Source of the DNA: Neisseria sicca
GTDB lineage: Bacteria > Pseudomonadota > Gammaproteobacteria > Burkholderiales > Neisseriaceae
Length of the DNA: 64,000 nt
Assembly: GCF_017753665.1 (NCBI RefSeq)
Contig: NZ_CP072524.1
Span: 1,178,001-1,242,000 of the forward strand
Direction: 5' to 3'
This document shows, piece by piece, positions 37,725-47,482 of the stretch. The translations under genes were made by a program, and so were the position numbers. The notes beneath the pieces are model-generated. The model was given only the letters and a program-made list of their open reading frames with translations. It did no database searches and had not been told where the DNA came from. Numbering within the stretch: position 1 is the stretch's first letter; each line of letters begins with the position of its first letter.

Positions 37725-40605
37725 TTTTTTGTCCTTTTAATATTCTTTTCAAATACTTACCAGTATAACTTCCCTTAACCTTCGCCACCTGCTCTGGACT
37801 GCCTTCAGCAATAATCCTCCCCCCCCCATCTCCCCCCTCGGGCCCCAAGTCCACAATCCAATCCGCGGTTTTAATTACATCCAGATTATGCTCGATAATC
37901 ACAATAGAGTTGCCTTTGCCTTTCAGACGACCTATGACTTCCAGCAGCAGGGCGATGTCGGCGAAGTGCAGGCCGGTGGTCGGTTCGTCGAGGATGTAGA
38001 GCGTTCTGCCGGTGTCGCGTTTGGAGAGTTCTAGGGCGAGTTTGACGCGCTGGGCTTCGCCGCCGGAGAGGGTGGTGGCGGACTGTCCGAGGCGGATGTA
38101 GCCTAGGCCTACGTCCATCAGGGTTTGCAGTTTGCGCGATACGGTGGGGACGGCGTCGAAAAATTCGCGGGCTTCTTCGACGGTCATGTCGAGGACTTGG
38201 CTGATGTTTTTGCCTTTGTATTGGATTTCGAGCGTTTCGCGGTTGTAACGTTTGCCGTGACAGACTTCGCAGGGGACGTACACGTCGGGCAGGAAGTGCA
38301 TTTCGACTTTAATCACGCCGTCGCCTTGGCAGGCTTCGCAGCGGCCGCCTTTGACGTTGAAGGAGAATCTGCCGACGTTGTAGCCGCGTTCGCGCGAGAG
38401 GGGTACGCCGGCGAAGAGTTCGCGGATGGGGGTGAACAGGCCGGTGTAGGTGGCGGGGTTGGAGCGCGGGGTGCGGCCGATGGGGGATTGGTCGACGTTG
38501 ATGACTTTGTCGAGGTGTTCGAGGCCGCGGATGTCGTCGTATGGGGCGGGTTCTTCTTGGGCGCGGTTGAGTTCGCGGGCGGTGATTTTGGCGAGGGTGT
38601 CGTTAATCAGGGTAGATTTGCCGCTGCCGGATACGCCGGTGATGCAGGTAATCAAACCGAGCGGCAGTTCGAGGGTGACGTTTTTGAGGTTGTTGCCGCG
38701 CGCGCCTTTGAGGACGAGCATCCGGTCGGGATTGACGGGCGTGCGTTCAGACGGCACGGCAATGGATTTTTTGCCGCTGAGGTATTGTCCGGTAACGGAG
38801 TTTTCGCATTTGGCGACGTTTTCGGGCGTGTCGGCAATCAGTACGTTGCCGCCGTGTTCTCCTGCGCCGGGGCCCATATCGACGACGAAATCGGCTTCGC
38901 GGATGGCGTCTTCGTCGTGTTCGACCACAATCACGCTGTTGCCCAAATCGCGCAGACGTTTGAGGGTGGCGAGCAGGCGGTCGTTGTCGCGCTGGTGCAG
39001 GCCGATGGAGGGTTCGTCCAAAACGTACATCACGCCGGTCAGGCCGCTGCCGATTTGGCTGGCGAGGCGGATGCGCTGGGCTTCGCCGCCGGAAAGGGTT
39101 TCGGCGGAGCGGCTCAAGTTCAGGTAATCCAGCCCGACGTTGATCAGGAAGCCGAGCCGCTCGGTGATTTCTTTGAGGATTTTTTCGGCGATTTGTTTTT
39201 TGTTGCCGTCCAAATCCAGCGTTTCAAAGAATTGGTGGGTTTTGGTGAGCGGCCAGGCGGAGACTTCGTGCAAGGGTTCGCCACTGACGTAAACGTAGCG
39301 CGCTTCTTTGCGCAAACGTGCGCCGCCGCAGCTTGGGCAGGCGCGGTGGTTTTGGTATTCGCGCAGTTTTTCGCGCACGGTTTCGCTGTCGGTTTCGCGG
39401 TAGCGGCGTTCGAGATTGGGGATGATGCCTTCGAAGGCGTGGCTGCGGTTGAAGGTGGTGCCGCGTTCGGATAGGTAGGTGAAATCAATGACTTCTTTGC
39501 CCGAGCCGTGCAACACGACTTTTTTCACTTTTTCAGGCAGCGTTTCCCAAGCAGCCTGCACATCGAAACCGTAATGCCGCGCCAGCGACTGAATCATTTG
39601 GAAATAGAACTGGTTGCGCTTGTCCCAACCGTCAATCGCGCCCGTTGCCAGCGACAGTTCGGGATGGGCGACCACTTTTTCGGGATCAAAGAAATTGGTG
39701 TTGCCCAAGCCGTCGCAAGTCGGGCAGGAGCCCATCGGGTTGTTGAACGAAAAGAGGCGCGGTTCCAATTCGGGCAGGCTGTACGAACACACGGGGCAGG
39801 CGAAACGCGCGGAAAACCAATGTTCTTCGCCGCTATCCATCTCCATTGCCAGCGCGCGCTCGTTGCCGTGGCGCAGCGCGGTTTCAAAACTTTCCGCCAG
39901 CCGCTGCTTGATGTCCGCCTTCACTTTCACGCGGTCGATGACCACGTCGATATTGTGCTTGATGTTTTTTTCCAGCTTCGGCACTTCGTCCAACTGATAG
40001 ACCTCGCCGTCCACGCGCACCCGCGCAAAACCCTGCGCCTGCAAGTCGGCAAAGAAATCGACAAACTCGCCCTTACGCTCTCGCACCGCCGGCGCCAAAA
40101 TCATCACGCGCGTGTCTTCCGGCAGCTTCAAGACGGCATCGACCATCTGCGATACGGTTTGGCTCGACAGCGGCAAATTGTGTTCGGGGCAATACGGCGT
40201 GCCGACGCGGGCGTACAAAAGGCGCAGGTAATCATGGATTTCCGTTACCGTGCCGACGGTGGAACGCGGGTTATGGCTGGTAGATTTCTGCTCGATGGAA
40301 ATCGCGGGCGACAGACCTTCGATCAAATCGACATCGGGCTTGTCCATCATCTGCAAAAATTGCCGTGCATAGGCGGAAAGGCTCTCGACATAACGCCGCT
40401 GTCCTTCGGCATACAACGTGTCAAACGCCAGCGACGACTTGCCGCTGCCCGACAGCCCCGTAACCACCACCAGCTTGTGGCGCGGAATGTCCAAATCAAC
40501 GTTTTTCAAATTATGCGTGCGCGCGCCGCGGATGCGGATGGTGTCGTTGTCGCGGGCTTCTGAGTGGGGAGTTTTGCTGTCGTTTTGATGATGGTGGTTA
40601 CACAT
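37711..40605 (-). CDS. uvrA: excinuclease ABC subunit A
   Basis: This 964-residue damage sensor of nucleotide excision repair has two ATPase halves with Walker [20 protein letters not shown] and [15 protein letters not shown]. Signatures are [16 protein letters not shown] and [15 protein letters not shown]. Zinc fingers are [19 protein letters not shown] and [19 protein letters not shown] with [10 protein letters not shown]. It starts MCNHHHQND, a few residues longer than usual. The last codons overlap the OLD-like gene, so that gene can ride on the uvrA transcript. Confidence 0.96.
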   Translation of the reverse strand: MCNHHHQNDSKTPHSEARDNDTIRIRGARTHNLKNVDLDIPRHKLVVVTGLSGSGKSSLAFDTLYAEGQRRYVESLSAYARQFLQMMDKPDVDLIEGLSPAISIEQKSTSHNPRSTVGTVTEIHDYLRLLYARVGTPYCPEHNLPLSSQTVSQMVDAVLKLPEDTRVMILAPAVRERKGEFVDFFADLQAQGFARVRVDGEVYQLDEVPKLEKNIKHNIDVVIDRVKVKADIKQRLAESFETALRHGNERALAMEMDSGEEHWFSARFACPVCSYSLPELEPRLFSFNNPMGSCPTCDGLGNTNFFDPEKVVAHPELSLATGAIDGWDKRNQFYFQMIQSLARHYGFDVQAAWETLPEKVKKVVLHGSGKEVIDFTYLSERGTTFNRSHAFEGIIPNLERRYRETDSETVREKLREYQNHRACPSCGGARLRKEARYVYVSGEPLHEVSAWPLTKTHQFFETLDLDGNKKQIAEKILKEITERLGFLINVGLDYLNLSRSAETLSGGEAQRIRLASQIGSGLTGVMYVLDEPSIGLHQRDNDRLLATLKRLRDLGNSVIVVEHDEDAIREADFVVDMGPGAGEHGGNVLIADTPENVAKCENSVTGQYLSGKKSIAVPSERTPVNPDRMLVLKGARGNNLKNVTLELPLGLITCITGVSGSGKSTLINDTLAKITARELNRAQEEPAPYDDIRGLEHLDKVINVDQSPIGRTPRSNPATYTGLFTPIRELFAGVPLSRERGYNVGRFSFNVKGGRCEACQGDGVIKVEMHFLPDVYVPCEVCHGKRYNRETLEIQYKGKNISQVLDMTVEEAREFFDAVPTVSRKLQTLMDVGLGYIRLGQSATTLSGGEAQRVKLALELSKRDTGRTLYILDEPTTGLHFADIALLLEVIGRLKGKGNSIVIIEHNLDVIKTADWIVDLGPEGGDGGGRIIAEGSPEQVAKVKGSYTGKYLKRILKGQKNEIA

Positions 40606-40677
40606 GGTCGGACTGCCTTAAGCGGCTAAAATAAAACGGCTATTGTAACACTTTTCGCTTGGGTTTCAGATTGCGGG

Positions 40678-40721
40678 AGGTCGTCTGAAAAGCGGAGGAG
40701 ACAGGTTTTCAGACGACCTTC
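40678..40721. terminator. inverted DUS pair between uvrA and psd
   Basis: GAGGTCGTCTGAAAA and TTTTCAGACGACCTTC between divergent genes, so it lies upstream of both and is unlikely to end either. It probably serves as an uptake signal. Confidence 0.5.
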
Positions 40722-40776
40722 TTTCGCATCCCGTCTGAAAAACGGGCGCACCCGCTAAAAGCGTATCGGATTCCGT

Positions 40777-40782
40777 TATAAT
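40777..40782 (+). promoter_or_regulatory. -10 element upstream of psd
   Basis: TATAAT lies 42 bases before the psd ATG. The ribosome site AAAAGGA follows. No convincing -35 was found. Confidence 0.45.
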
Positions 40783-40824
40783 GGCAGCGATTTGAATAAA
40801 ATTTGAATAGAAAAGGATTAATTT

Positions 40825-41625
40825 ATGAACCGTCTGTACCCCCACCCGATTATCGCCCGCGAGGGCTGGCCGTTTATCGGCGGCGGTTTGGTATTGAGTT
40901 TGCTGGTGTCTGCCTGCTGCGGCTGGTGGTCGCTGCCGTTTTGGATTTTCACCGTATTTGCCCTGCAATTTTTCCGCGACCCCTCCCGCGAAATCCCGCA
41001 AGACCCCGAAGCGATTTTAAGCCCCGTTGACGGACGTATCGTCGTCGTCGAACGCGCGCGCGATCCTTACCGTGATACCGAAGCGTTGAAAATCAGCGTG
41101 TTCATGAACGTCTTCAACGTCCACTCGCAAAAATCGCCTGCCGACTGCACCGTAACCGCCGTCGAATACAATAAAGGCAAATTTCTCAACGCCGATTTGG
41201 ACAAAGCCAGTACCGAAAACGAACGCAACGCCGTACTGGCGACCACTGCTTCAGGTCGCGAAATCACCTTCGTCCAAGTCGCAGGCTTGGTTGCCCGCCG
41301 CATTTTGTGTTACACCAAAGTGGGTGAAAAATTGACCCGTGGCGAACGCTACGGTTTTATCCGCTTCGGTTCGCGCGTCGATATGTATCTGCCGGTTGAT
41401 GCGCAGGCACAAGTTGCCATCGGCGACAAAGTAACCGGCGTGCGCACTGTTTTGGCGCGCCTGCCGCTCCAAGCTCCTGAAACTGCGGCACCGACTGAAA
41501 CCACAACAGCCGCACAAACGGAAACAACCGCTCCGGCGCAAACCGCTGCCGAAGTTGCTCAATCCGAAATCGAAGCGGCTGCCGATAAAGTCCGCAATGC
41601 CGCAGAGCAGGCTTTAAAAGATTAA
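40825..41625 (+). CDS. psd: phosphatidylserine decarboxylase (PSD-A type)
   Basis: This 266-residue inner-membrane enzyme makes phosphatidylethanolamine from phosphatidylserine. It has a short N-terminal hydrophobic part ([20 protein letters not shown]). Self-cleavage occurs at [11 protein letters not shown]: the Gly-Ser bond gives beta chain and pyruvoyl alpha chain. VDGRIVVVE and [13 protein letters not shown] are family marks. After about residue 215 a tail rich in Ala, Thr, Glu ([20 protein letters not shown]) is added that short PSD-A enzymes normally lack. Its role is unknown. Confidence 0.92.
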   Translation: MNRLYPHPIIAREGWPFIGGGLVLSLLVSACCGWWSLPFWIFTVFALQFFRDPSREIPQDPEAILSPVDGRIVVVERARDPYRDTEALKISVFMNVFNVHSQKSPADCTVTAVEYNKGKFLNADLDKASTENERNAVLATTASGREITFVQVAGLVARRILCYTKVGEKLTRGERYGFIRFGSRVDMYLPVDAQAQVAIGDKVTGVRTVLARLPLQAPETAAPTETTTAAQTETTAPAQTAAEVAQSEIEAAADKVRNAAEQALKD

Positions 41626-41804
41626 CATTCCCACAAACAAAAAAGGTCGTCTGAAAATGAGTTGAGCGGGTCGCGCTCAAACTTTTCAGACGACCTTTTT
41701 AAATAAACTTCTCGCGGTTTATAGCCGTTTTCACGTGCCCAAGCTGCCAGCGTCTTACCGTCCTTTTCAAAATTTTCCTTTAATTTTTCAATAGTTATAG
41801 CCAT
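41622..41804 (-). pseudogene. truncated phage-type DNA-binding protein
   Basis: The frame starts MAITIEKLKENFEKDGKTLAAWARENGYKPREVYL, the opening of small Cro-like Neisseria phage regulators. It then runs straight into the DUS hairpin, read as KRSSEK...FSDDLF. The rest of the domain is missing. It is divergent from the XRE gene at 41912, as cro is from a repressor gene. Confidence 0.6.
41640..41700. terminator. long inverted DUS hairpin behind psd
   Basis: AAAAAGGTCGTCTGAAAA and TTTTCAGACGACCTTTTT with an inner stem TTGAGCG/CGCTCAA. It also forms the end of the truncated phage-regulator frame on the other strand. Confidence 0.8.
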
Positions 41805-41911
41805 AGATGGCCCTTTCTCTTTATGTTAAAATGCTGAACTAATACAGAACCAATCTCGGATTTGTTATATACATAATATGAACTTTAGTTCATATTTGCA
41901 AGGATTTATAT

Positions 41912-42307
41912 ATGAATAAAAGTTCAGAAATAGCTAATAGATTGAAAGATTTGAGAATTAAATGGAATAAAACCCAGACTGAAATGGCAAAAGACTGTGG
42001 AGTATCCCCTAGAATGTGGATTAAATATGAACAGGGTCTAAGTTTTCCTGGTGGTGAGATATGGTTAGCCTTGGCAATAAATGGAGCAGATGTGAATTAC
42101 CTGCTTACTGGATGGGAGGTTTCAGACGACCCTCAAGACGTGAGCTTAAAAGAAGATGAACTCAAATTGATTGTTGACTATCGCCACTCAACTAAGAAAA
42201 GTAAGGAAATAATTTTGACAATTGCTGAAATGGTAGACAAGAAGCCAAATAAAAAAGAACCGGCATCTGATAATGACATTGCTCTATTTATTGCTGACTT
42301 AGAGTAA
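41912..42307 (+). CDS. XRE-family phage-like repressor
   Basis: This is a 131-residue protein with an N-terminal helix-turn-helix (RLKDLRIKWNKTQTEMAKDC, then VSPRMWIKYEQG) and a short C-terminal part without peptidase. ANGADVNYLLTG is a usual phage-repressor phrase. GWEVSDDP in the middle is encoded by a DUS half. AT-rich. With the truncated Cro-like frame and the S24 gene it marks a prophage immunity remnant. Confidence 0.75.
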   Translation: MNKSSEIANRLKDLRIKWNKTQTEMAKDCGVSPRMWIKYEQGLSFPGGEIWLALAINGADVNYLLTGWEVSDDPQDVSLKEDELKLIVDYRHSTKKSKEIILTIAEMVDKKPNKKEPASDNDIALFIADLE

Positions 42308-42338
42308 CGAAACCCTCCCTAATCAACAGAAAAAACTG

Positions 42339-42384
42339 GGGTCTTAATAACTGAACCTTAATTCTCAGTTATTAAGACCTTTTC
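42339..42384 (+). terminator. terminator behind the XRE repressor
   Basis: GGTCTTAATAACTGA and TCAGTTATTAAGACC form a perfect 15-base stem with a ten-base loop and TTTTCCTTTT. Confidence 0.85.
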
Positions 42385-42464
42385 CTTTTGAATTAATACT
42401 ATATTCATATATTATTGATTTTTATATTACTTTTATATAATAACTAGATTTTCAGGTTATTTAG

Positions 42465-42926
42465 ATGGTTATTAGGAAGGTCTATACGCTCACCCCCGTC
42501 GACTTACGTAAATTTACCTTTATCCCGCGATACAGCGTGGAAGCGGCAGCAGGGCATGGACAAGCAGTGAATGATGAAAAACCATTATTCTGCATGGCTT
42601 TCCGGAGATACTGGATAGAAAACTACGTTACCCGGCAGACAGACAAGCTTTCTGTAATTGCCGTTAAAGGCGACAGCATGGAAGGCATCCTGAACCACGG
42701 AGACAACATCCTAATCAACCACGCCGAAACCGAGCCGCGCGACGGCCTGTACGTCCTACGCATAGGAAACGACCTGTTCGTCAAAAACATCCAACGCCTG
42801 CCCGGCCGGCTCTTGGTTAAATCCGCCAATCCTCTCTACGAACCTTTTGAAATCGACCTCACAGCCGACAACACCGATACAGCCATCATCGGCCGGGTAG
42901 AATGGTTCGGCCGTACCGTAAACTGA
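42465..42926 (+). CDS. S24 peptidase domain of a phage repressor, N-terminus missing
   Basis: A 153-residue frame contains the LexA/CI-type self-cleaving domain: Ser in VKGDSMEGIL and Lys in DLFVKNIQRLPG. The usual cleavage region is preserved loosely as EAAAGHGQAV. No DNA-binding domain precedes it, so it is probably the C-terminal half of a CI-like repressor. Its front part was lost or replaced by the XRE gene. The stop lies 23 bases before the IS30 element. Confidence 0.7.
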   Translation: MVIRKVYTLTPVDLRKFTFIPRYSVEAAAGHGQAVNDEKPLFCMAFRRYWIENYVTRQTDKLSVIAVKGDSMEGILNHGDNILINHAETEPRDGLYVLRIGNDLFVKNIQRLPGRLLVKSANPLYEPFEIDLTADNTDTAIIGRVEWFGRTVN

Positions 42927-42948
42927 TTTTAAAACCCGGCGGATTCGC

Positions 42949-44006
42949 ATTTGAAGTGCAACTTTCCCTAACAGAAAAAGGCCAGTATGCGGTAGCATAC
43001 GGCCTTTCCTGCAAGAAAGATTGCCATGAGCTACACACAACTGACCCAAGACGAACGATACCATATCCAATACCTGTCCCGCCACTGCACCGTCACAGAA
43101 ATCGCCAAACAGCTTAACCGCCACAAAAGCACCATCAGCCGCGAAATCAGACGGCACCGCACCCAAGGGCAGCAATACAGTGCCGAAAAAGCACAGAAGC
43201 AGAGCCGGACTATCAAACAGCGTAAGCGAAAGCCCTATAAGCTTGATTCGCAGCTGATTCAACACATCGACACCCTTATCCGCCGCAAACTCAGTCCCGA
43301 ACAAGTATGCGCCTACCTGCGCAAACATCACGGGATAACACTCCACCACAGCACCATTTACCGCTACCTCCGCCAAGACAAAAGCAACGGCGGCACCTTG
43401 TGGCAACACCTCAGAATATGCAGCAAACCCTACCGCAAACGCTACGGCAGCACATGGACCAGAGGCAAAGTACCCAACCGTGTCGGCATAGAAAACCGAC
43501 CCGCTATCGTCGACCAGAAAACCCGCATCGGCGATTGGGAAGCCGACACCATCATCGGCAAAGGACAGAAAAGCGCATTACTGACCTTGGTCGAACGCGT
43601 TACCCGCTACACCATCGTCTGCAAATTGGATAGCCTCAAAGCCGAAGACACTGCTCTGGCAGCCGTTAGGGCATTAAAGGCACATAAAGCCAGAGTGCAC
43701 ACCATCACTATGGATAACGGCAAAGAGTTCTATCAACACACCAAAATAGCCGAAGCATTGAAGGCGAAAACCTATTTTTGCCGCCCCTACCATTCTTGGG
43801 AGAAAGGGCTGAATGAGAACACCAACGGACTCATCCGCCAATATTTCCCCAAACAAACCGATTTCCGAAACATCAGCAATCGGGAGATACGCAGGGTTCA
43901 AGATGAATTGAACCACCGGCCAAGAAAAACACTTGGCTACGAAACGCCAAGTGTTTTATTCTTGAATCTGTTCAAACCACTGATACACTAGTGTTGCACT
44001 TGAAAT
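42949..44006 (+). mobile_element. IS1655-type insertion sequence (IS30 family)
   Basis: Terminal inverted repeats ATTTGAAGTGCAAC (42949-42962) and GTTGCACTTGAAAT (43993-44006) match at 13 of 14 bases. They enclose one IS30-type transposase and an internal hairpin (about 42976-43009). The IR limit may be two or three bases inside. No target duplication was recognised. Confidence 0.8.
43026..43991 (+). CDS. IS30-family transposase (IS1655-like)
   Basis: This is a 321-residue DDE transposase. The N-terminal HTH (TVTEIAKQLNRHKSTISREIRRH) is followed by the IS30 helix region (IRRKLSPEQVCAYL). The catalytic core has Asp in IGDWEADTIIGKG, Asp in ITMDNGKEF and Glu in SWEKGLNENTNGLIRQYFPK. The ending NHRPRKTLGYETPSVLF is typical. 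The frame is intact. It matches IS1655 of meningococcus as recalled. Confidence 0.93.
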   Translation: MSYTQLTQDERYHIQYLSRHCTVTEIAKQLNRHKSTISREIRRHRTQGQQYSAEKAQKQSRTIKQRKRKPYKLDSQLIQHIDTLIRRKLSPEQVCAYLRKHHGITLHHSTIYRYLRQDKSNGGTLWQHLRICSKPYRKRYGSTWTRGKVPNRVGIENRPAIVDQKTRIGDWEADTIIGKGQKSALLTLVERVTRYTIVCKLDSLKAEDTALAAVRALKAHKARVHTITMDNGKEFYQHTKIAEALKAKTYFCRPYHSWEKGLNENTNGLIRQYFPKQTDFRNISNREIRRVQDELNHRPRKTLGYETPSVLFLNLFKPLIH

Positions 44007-44065
44007 CCGAATCCAAGCCCTCTTAAAATAGTTTTAAAAATTTCCCAATCCCGTCAACTTCAAAC

Positions 44066-44094
44066 AAAAAACCGCGCATTCCGGCGCGGTTTTG
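44066..44094. terminator. terminator hairpin
   Basis: AAAAACCGCGC - ATTCC - GGCGCGGTTTTG between the IS30 element and the leftward lipoprotein gene. Confidence 0.7.
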
Positions 44095-44124
44095 TGAAAA
44101 AGCTGGCGTAACTTTTCCGGATAC

Positions 44125-44171
44125 AAAAAAACGCCGAAATCCACGTCTTTCGAAGATTTCAGCGTTTTTTA
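44125..44171. terminator. bidirectional terminator
   Basis: AAAAAACGC-CGAAATC and GATTTC-A-GCGTTTTTT with a loop of about 14 bases. It ends the leftward unit that starts at 44894. Confidence 0.7.
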
Positions 44172-44245
44172 CTCTATTTGTTCCTTGTGCAAAAACTAAC
44201 AGTCCCCCACATTTATATGGTTGTAAAGTCAAAAGACATCCGTCC

Positions 44246-44559
44246 TTACCATCCACTGTCCGAATTTCCCGAACCTTGCGGAACAAAGTAACCGCCCTCT
44301 TCCGATGCAGGCGGATAAGAATCCGGATACAGACCGTCGTCTGAAACAGGACGGCGGTTTTTGCCTTTATCCTTTTCTCTGTTTTTCTTTTTGTCCCTGT
44401 CGGGAATGGCGGCATCAATGACTGCGCCCGTACCTTTGACGACAACCTTGCCCGCCGTCATGACGGTCGTTGCCGCCAAATCGACTGCCGCCCTGACGAC
44501 GAGCCGTTCAGCGCAAGGCAGACCAAAGGCAGAAACAAGGTTTTCATCTTTATTTTCAT
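44246..44559 (-). pseudogene. putative lipoprotein, frameshifted at the N-terminus
   Basis: From ATG 44559, which overlaps the upstream stop as ATGA, the frame reads MKIKMKTLFLPLVCLALNGS, a good lipoprotein-like signal, and then leaves the conserved frame. Near 44500 the neighbouring frame continues VVRAAVDLAATTVMTAGKVVVKGTGAVID, with a basic DRDKKKNREKDKGKNRR stretch and PQGSGNSDSGW at the end. A one- or two-base indel near 44505 would join them. The expected lipobox Cys falls at the break. Sequencing error would restore the gene. Confidence 0.5.
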
Positions 44560-44894
44560 GAATGCGAACATCCGCAATGACCGTCATGCCCTCCATCACA
44601 GCCCGCCGCGTGTTCGTGCCACGCGTCATCGTCGCCGTCAAACTCTTCCATTTCGTCAAACTCGCCGTTTTCGACCAATTCGACCAACTCTTCCAAACTT
44701 TGCGCCCCTTCCACCCAAAAACACGGAATATCGGGCGGCGTATCGGGTGCCAGCAGTGCTGCATTGCCCTCGTGCCAAGCTATCCAATAGCCGTTGGCCG
44801 TTTGAACAAATTGCGCGCCGGGATGAATGGTTTCGCCTTCTGTGCCAACCAGCATACGCTCGGCAATTTCAGTCTGATAAGGCAGGATGTTCAT
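44556..44894 (-). CDS. acidic protein with His/Cys-rich tail
   Basis: This is a 112-residue protein starting MNILPYQTEIAERML behind AGGAAGAAG. The body is acidic (ELVENGEFDEMEEFDGDDD), and the tail HEHAAGCDGGHDGHCGCSHS has five His and three Cys in 20 residues. This looks like a metal-binding tail. I do not recognise a named family; it looks conserved in Neisseria. It is coupled by ATGA to the lipoprotein frame. Confidence 0.7.
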   Translation of the reverse strand: MNILPYQTEIAERMLVGTEGETIHPGAQFVQTANGYWIAWHEGNAALLAPDTPPDIPCFWVEGAQSLEELVELVENGEFDEMEEFDGDDDAWHEHAAGCDGGHDGHCGCSHS

Positions 44895-45039
44895 AATCTT
44901 CTTCCTACGGTCGGTAAAATACATATTGTAGCCGAAATTTCTACTTACTTTGCGCCCCGCTCATTCCTGCTTGAAGCTTTGTTTCGGGCGGCGCATAATC
45001 CCCGCTTATTTTCAATAAATTCACTGCAAAGGAAATCGG

Positions 45040-46221
45040 ATGCAAAACTACCTGACCCCCAACTTTTCATTTGCTCCTATGATTCCCGAACGCGCCCTCG
45101 GCAGCCGCGTCTGGGATATTGAAGGTCGTGAATATATCGACTTGTCGGGCGGAATCGCGGTCAACGCGTTGGGACACTGTCATCCCGATTTGGTTGCCGC
45201 GCTGGCGGAGCAGTCGCAAAAATTGTGGCACATTTCCAATATCTACACGACCAAGCCCGCGCAGGAATTGGCGAAAAAGCTGGTAGAACATACCTTTGCC
45301 GACAAAGTCTTTTTCTGCAATTCCGGCGCGGAAGCCAACGAAGCCGCGCTGAAACTGGCACGAAAATACGGGCGCGATCATTTTGGCGAACACAAAACCG
45401 AAATCATCTCCTGCCTCAACAGCTTCCACGGCCGTACGCTGTTTACCGTATCGGTCGGCGGCCAGCCCAAATACAGCAAAGACTACGCGCCGCTGCCGCA
45501 AGGCATCACCCACGTTCCGTTTAACGATGTTGCCGCATTGGAAGCCGCCATCAGCGAAAACACCTGCGCCGTAATCATCGAGCCGATTCAGGGCGAAAGC
45601 GGCATCCTGCCCGCCACGCAGGAATATCTGCAAGCCGCGCGCCGTTTGTGCGACGAACACGGCGCATTGCTGATTTTAGACGAAGTGCAAACCGGTATGG
45701 GACACACAGGCAAACTGTTTGCCTACGAACATTACGGCATTACGCCCGATATTCTCAGTTCCGCCAAAGCCTTGGGCGGCGGCTTCCCTATCGGCGCGAT
45801 TCTGACCACTGACAAAATCGCTCCGACCTTCGGACCGGGGACGCACGGTTCGACTTTCGGCGGCAATCCGATGGCGTGCGCCGTCGGCAGCCGCGCGTTC
45901 GACATTATTAATGCACCTGAAACCTTGGCACATGTCGAAAAACAAGGACAAAAATTTCAGACGACCTTGCGGGAATTGGGCGAGAAAACTGGCGTATTTA
46001 AAGAAGTCCGTGGTATGGGGCTGCTCATCGGCTGCGTGCTGGCAGACAAATACCAAGGTCGCGCTTCGGAAATTACTGCTGCCGCGCTGAAACACGGCTT
46101 GATGGTATTGGTTGCCGGATCCGATGTCGTGCGCTTTGCGCCCAGTCTGCTGCTAAACGATGAAGATATGGCGGAAGGTCTGAAACGCTTGGAGGCTGCA
46201 TTAACGGAATGGATAGCCTGA
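45040..46221 (+). CDS. argD: acetylornithine aminotransferase
   Basis: This 393-residue PLP enzyme converts N-acetylglutamate semialdehyde to N-acetylornithine in arginine synthesis; such enzymes often also serve lysine synthesis. Marks: FCNSGAEANEAALKLAR, FHGRT, the Asp of LLILDEVQTGMGHTG, and PLP lysine in SSAKALGGGFPIGA. Class III aminotransferase length is normal. It is a single gene; GCAAAGGAAATCGG gives the ribosome site. Confidence 0.94.
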   Translation: MQNYLTPNFSFAPMIPERALGSRVWDIEGREYIDLSGGIAVNALGHCHPDLVAALAEQSQKLWHISNIYTTKPAQELAKKLVEHTFADKVFFCNSGAEANEAALKLARKYGRDHFGEHKTEIISCLNSFHGRTLFTVSVGGQPKYSKDYAPLPQGITHVPFNDVAALEAAISENTCAVIIEPIQGESGILPATQEYLQAARRLCDEHGALLILDEVQTGMGHTGKLFAYEHYGITPDILSSAKALGGGFPIGAILTTDKIAPTFGPGTHGSTFGGNPMACAVGSRAFDIINAPETLAHVEKQGQKFQTTLRELGEKTGVFKEVRGMGLLIGCVLADKYQGRASEITAAALKHGLMVLVAGSDVVRFAPSLLLNDEDMAEGLKRLEAALTEWIA

Positions 46222-46295
46222 TTTAAGAAATTATGAGCCAAGGCTTTCTTGGCTATTTCAAAAACTTTTATCAATCACCGTGGCTTATTCACGTT

Positions 46296-46342
46296 AAAGG
46301 TCGTCTGAAAACAAGCAAAACAAGTTTTCAGACGACCTTTTT
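46296..46342. terminator. inverted DUS hairpin behind argD
   Basis: AAAGGTCGTCTGAAAAC and GTTTTCAGACGACCTTTTT with a 13-base loop. Confidence 0.78.
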
Positions 46343-46473
46343 GCGTCTTCTCTTCATCACTTAAAACAACATTTTCCTACATAACCTGTCATTTGATGTT
46401 CGTTAAAAAATGCGTTGCCTATTCGTGTTACGCTTCGCAAACAAATTGATTTTTCAAGGGAAAGGAGCAGGGT

Positions 46474-47409
46474 ATGCCGTCATTGAGAACGCAAATCGCC
46501 GGTTTTTCTTTTGACAACTGTTTGATGAACGCCGCTGGTGTGGCGTGTATGACCGTGGAAGAACTCGAAGAAGTTAGGCAATCCGCCGCAGGCAGCTTCG
46601 TCACCAAAACGGCGACGCTGGAAGCGCGTGCGGGCAATCCCGAACCGCGTTACCGCGATGTACCGCTGGGCAGCATCAATTCCATGGGGTTGCCGAATCA
46701 AGGCATTGATTACTATCTGGAATATTTGCTGAGCCTTCAAGAATCGCAGCCTGAACGGACATTTTTCCTCTCGCTGGTCGGTATGTCGCCCGATGAAACA
46801 CACACGCTGTTGAAAAAAGTGCAAAACAGCGGTTTTAAAGGCATTACCGAACTCAACCTTTCCTGCCCGAACGTCCCCGGCAAGCCGCAAATCGCTTACG
46901 ACTTTGAAGCAACCGAGCGGATTTTGGGTGAAGCCTTCGGCTACTTCGACAAGCCCTTGGGCATCAAACTACCGCCGTATTTCGACATCGTCCATTTCGA
47001 CCAAGCGGCGGAAGTGTTCAACCATCATCCGCTGAAATTCGTCAACTGCGTCAATTCCATCGGCAACGGTATGTATATCGAGGACGAATCCGTCGTTATC
47101 CTGCCCAAAAACGGCTTCGGCGGCATAGGCGGCGAATACATCAAACCGACTGCACTCGCCAACGTCCACGCGTTCTACCAAAGATTGAATCCGTCCATCC
47201 AAATCATCGGCACAGGCGGCGTTTATACGGGGCGCGATGCGTTTGAACATATCTTGTGCGGTGCGAGCATGGTACAAATCGGCACGGCGCTGCATCAGCA
47301 AGGCGTCGAAGTTTTCGAACGCGTTTCGCTTGGCTTGAAAGCCATCATGGTGCAAAAAGGCTACGAGACGCTCGAAGACTTCAAAGGCAAACTGAAATAT
47401 CTGGGGTAA
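46474..47409 (+). CDS. pyrD: dihydroorotate dehydrogenase, class 1A type
   Basis: This is a 311-residue soluble flavoenzyme. The catalytic base is Cys131 in [11 protein letters not shown], the mark of class 1 enzymes; class 2 membrane enzymes use Ser. KSTLE-like segment [33 protein letters not shown] and [13 protein letters not shown] match the fumarate-using class 1A of Lactococcus and streptococci almost word for word as recalled. It would oxidise dihydroorotate to orotate in the cytosol with fumarate. This class is unusual for a betaproteobacterium, so transfer from oral Firmicutes is likely. A good AAAGGAGCAG ribosome site is present. Confidence 0.9.
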   Translation: MPSLRTQIAGFSFDNCLMNAAGVACMTVEELEEVRQSAAGSFVTKTATLEARAGNPEPRYRDVPLGSINSMGLPNQGIDYYLEYLLSLQESQPERTFFLSLVGMSPDETHTLLKKVQNSGFKGITELNLSCPNVPGKPQIAYDFEATERILGEAFGYFDKPLGIKLPPYFDIVHFDQAAEVFNHHPLKFVNCVNSIGNGMYIEDESVVILPKNGFGGIGGEYIKPTALANVHAFYQRLNPSIQIIGTGGVYTGRDAFEHILCGASMVQIGTALHQQGVEVFERVSLGLKAIMVQKGYETLEDFKGKLKYLG

Positions 47410-47428
47410 GTCTGCTCAGATGAAGGGG

Positions 47429-47470
47429 AAAGGTCGTCTGAAAACCAGAATCGGGCTTTCAGACGACCTT
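47429..47470. terminator. inverted DUS hairpin behind pyrD
   Basis: AAGGTCGTCTGAAAACC and CTTTCAGACGACCTT, 20 bases after the stop. Confidence 0.78.
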
Positions 47471-47482
47471 AGTATTTTGGAT

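Noticed and set aside
38125..39474. 449-codon open frame opposite uvrA
   Set aside because: Antisense shadow of uvrA with biased composition; no recognisable domain.
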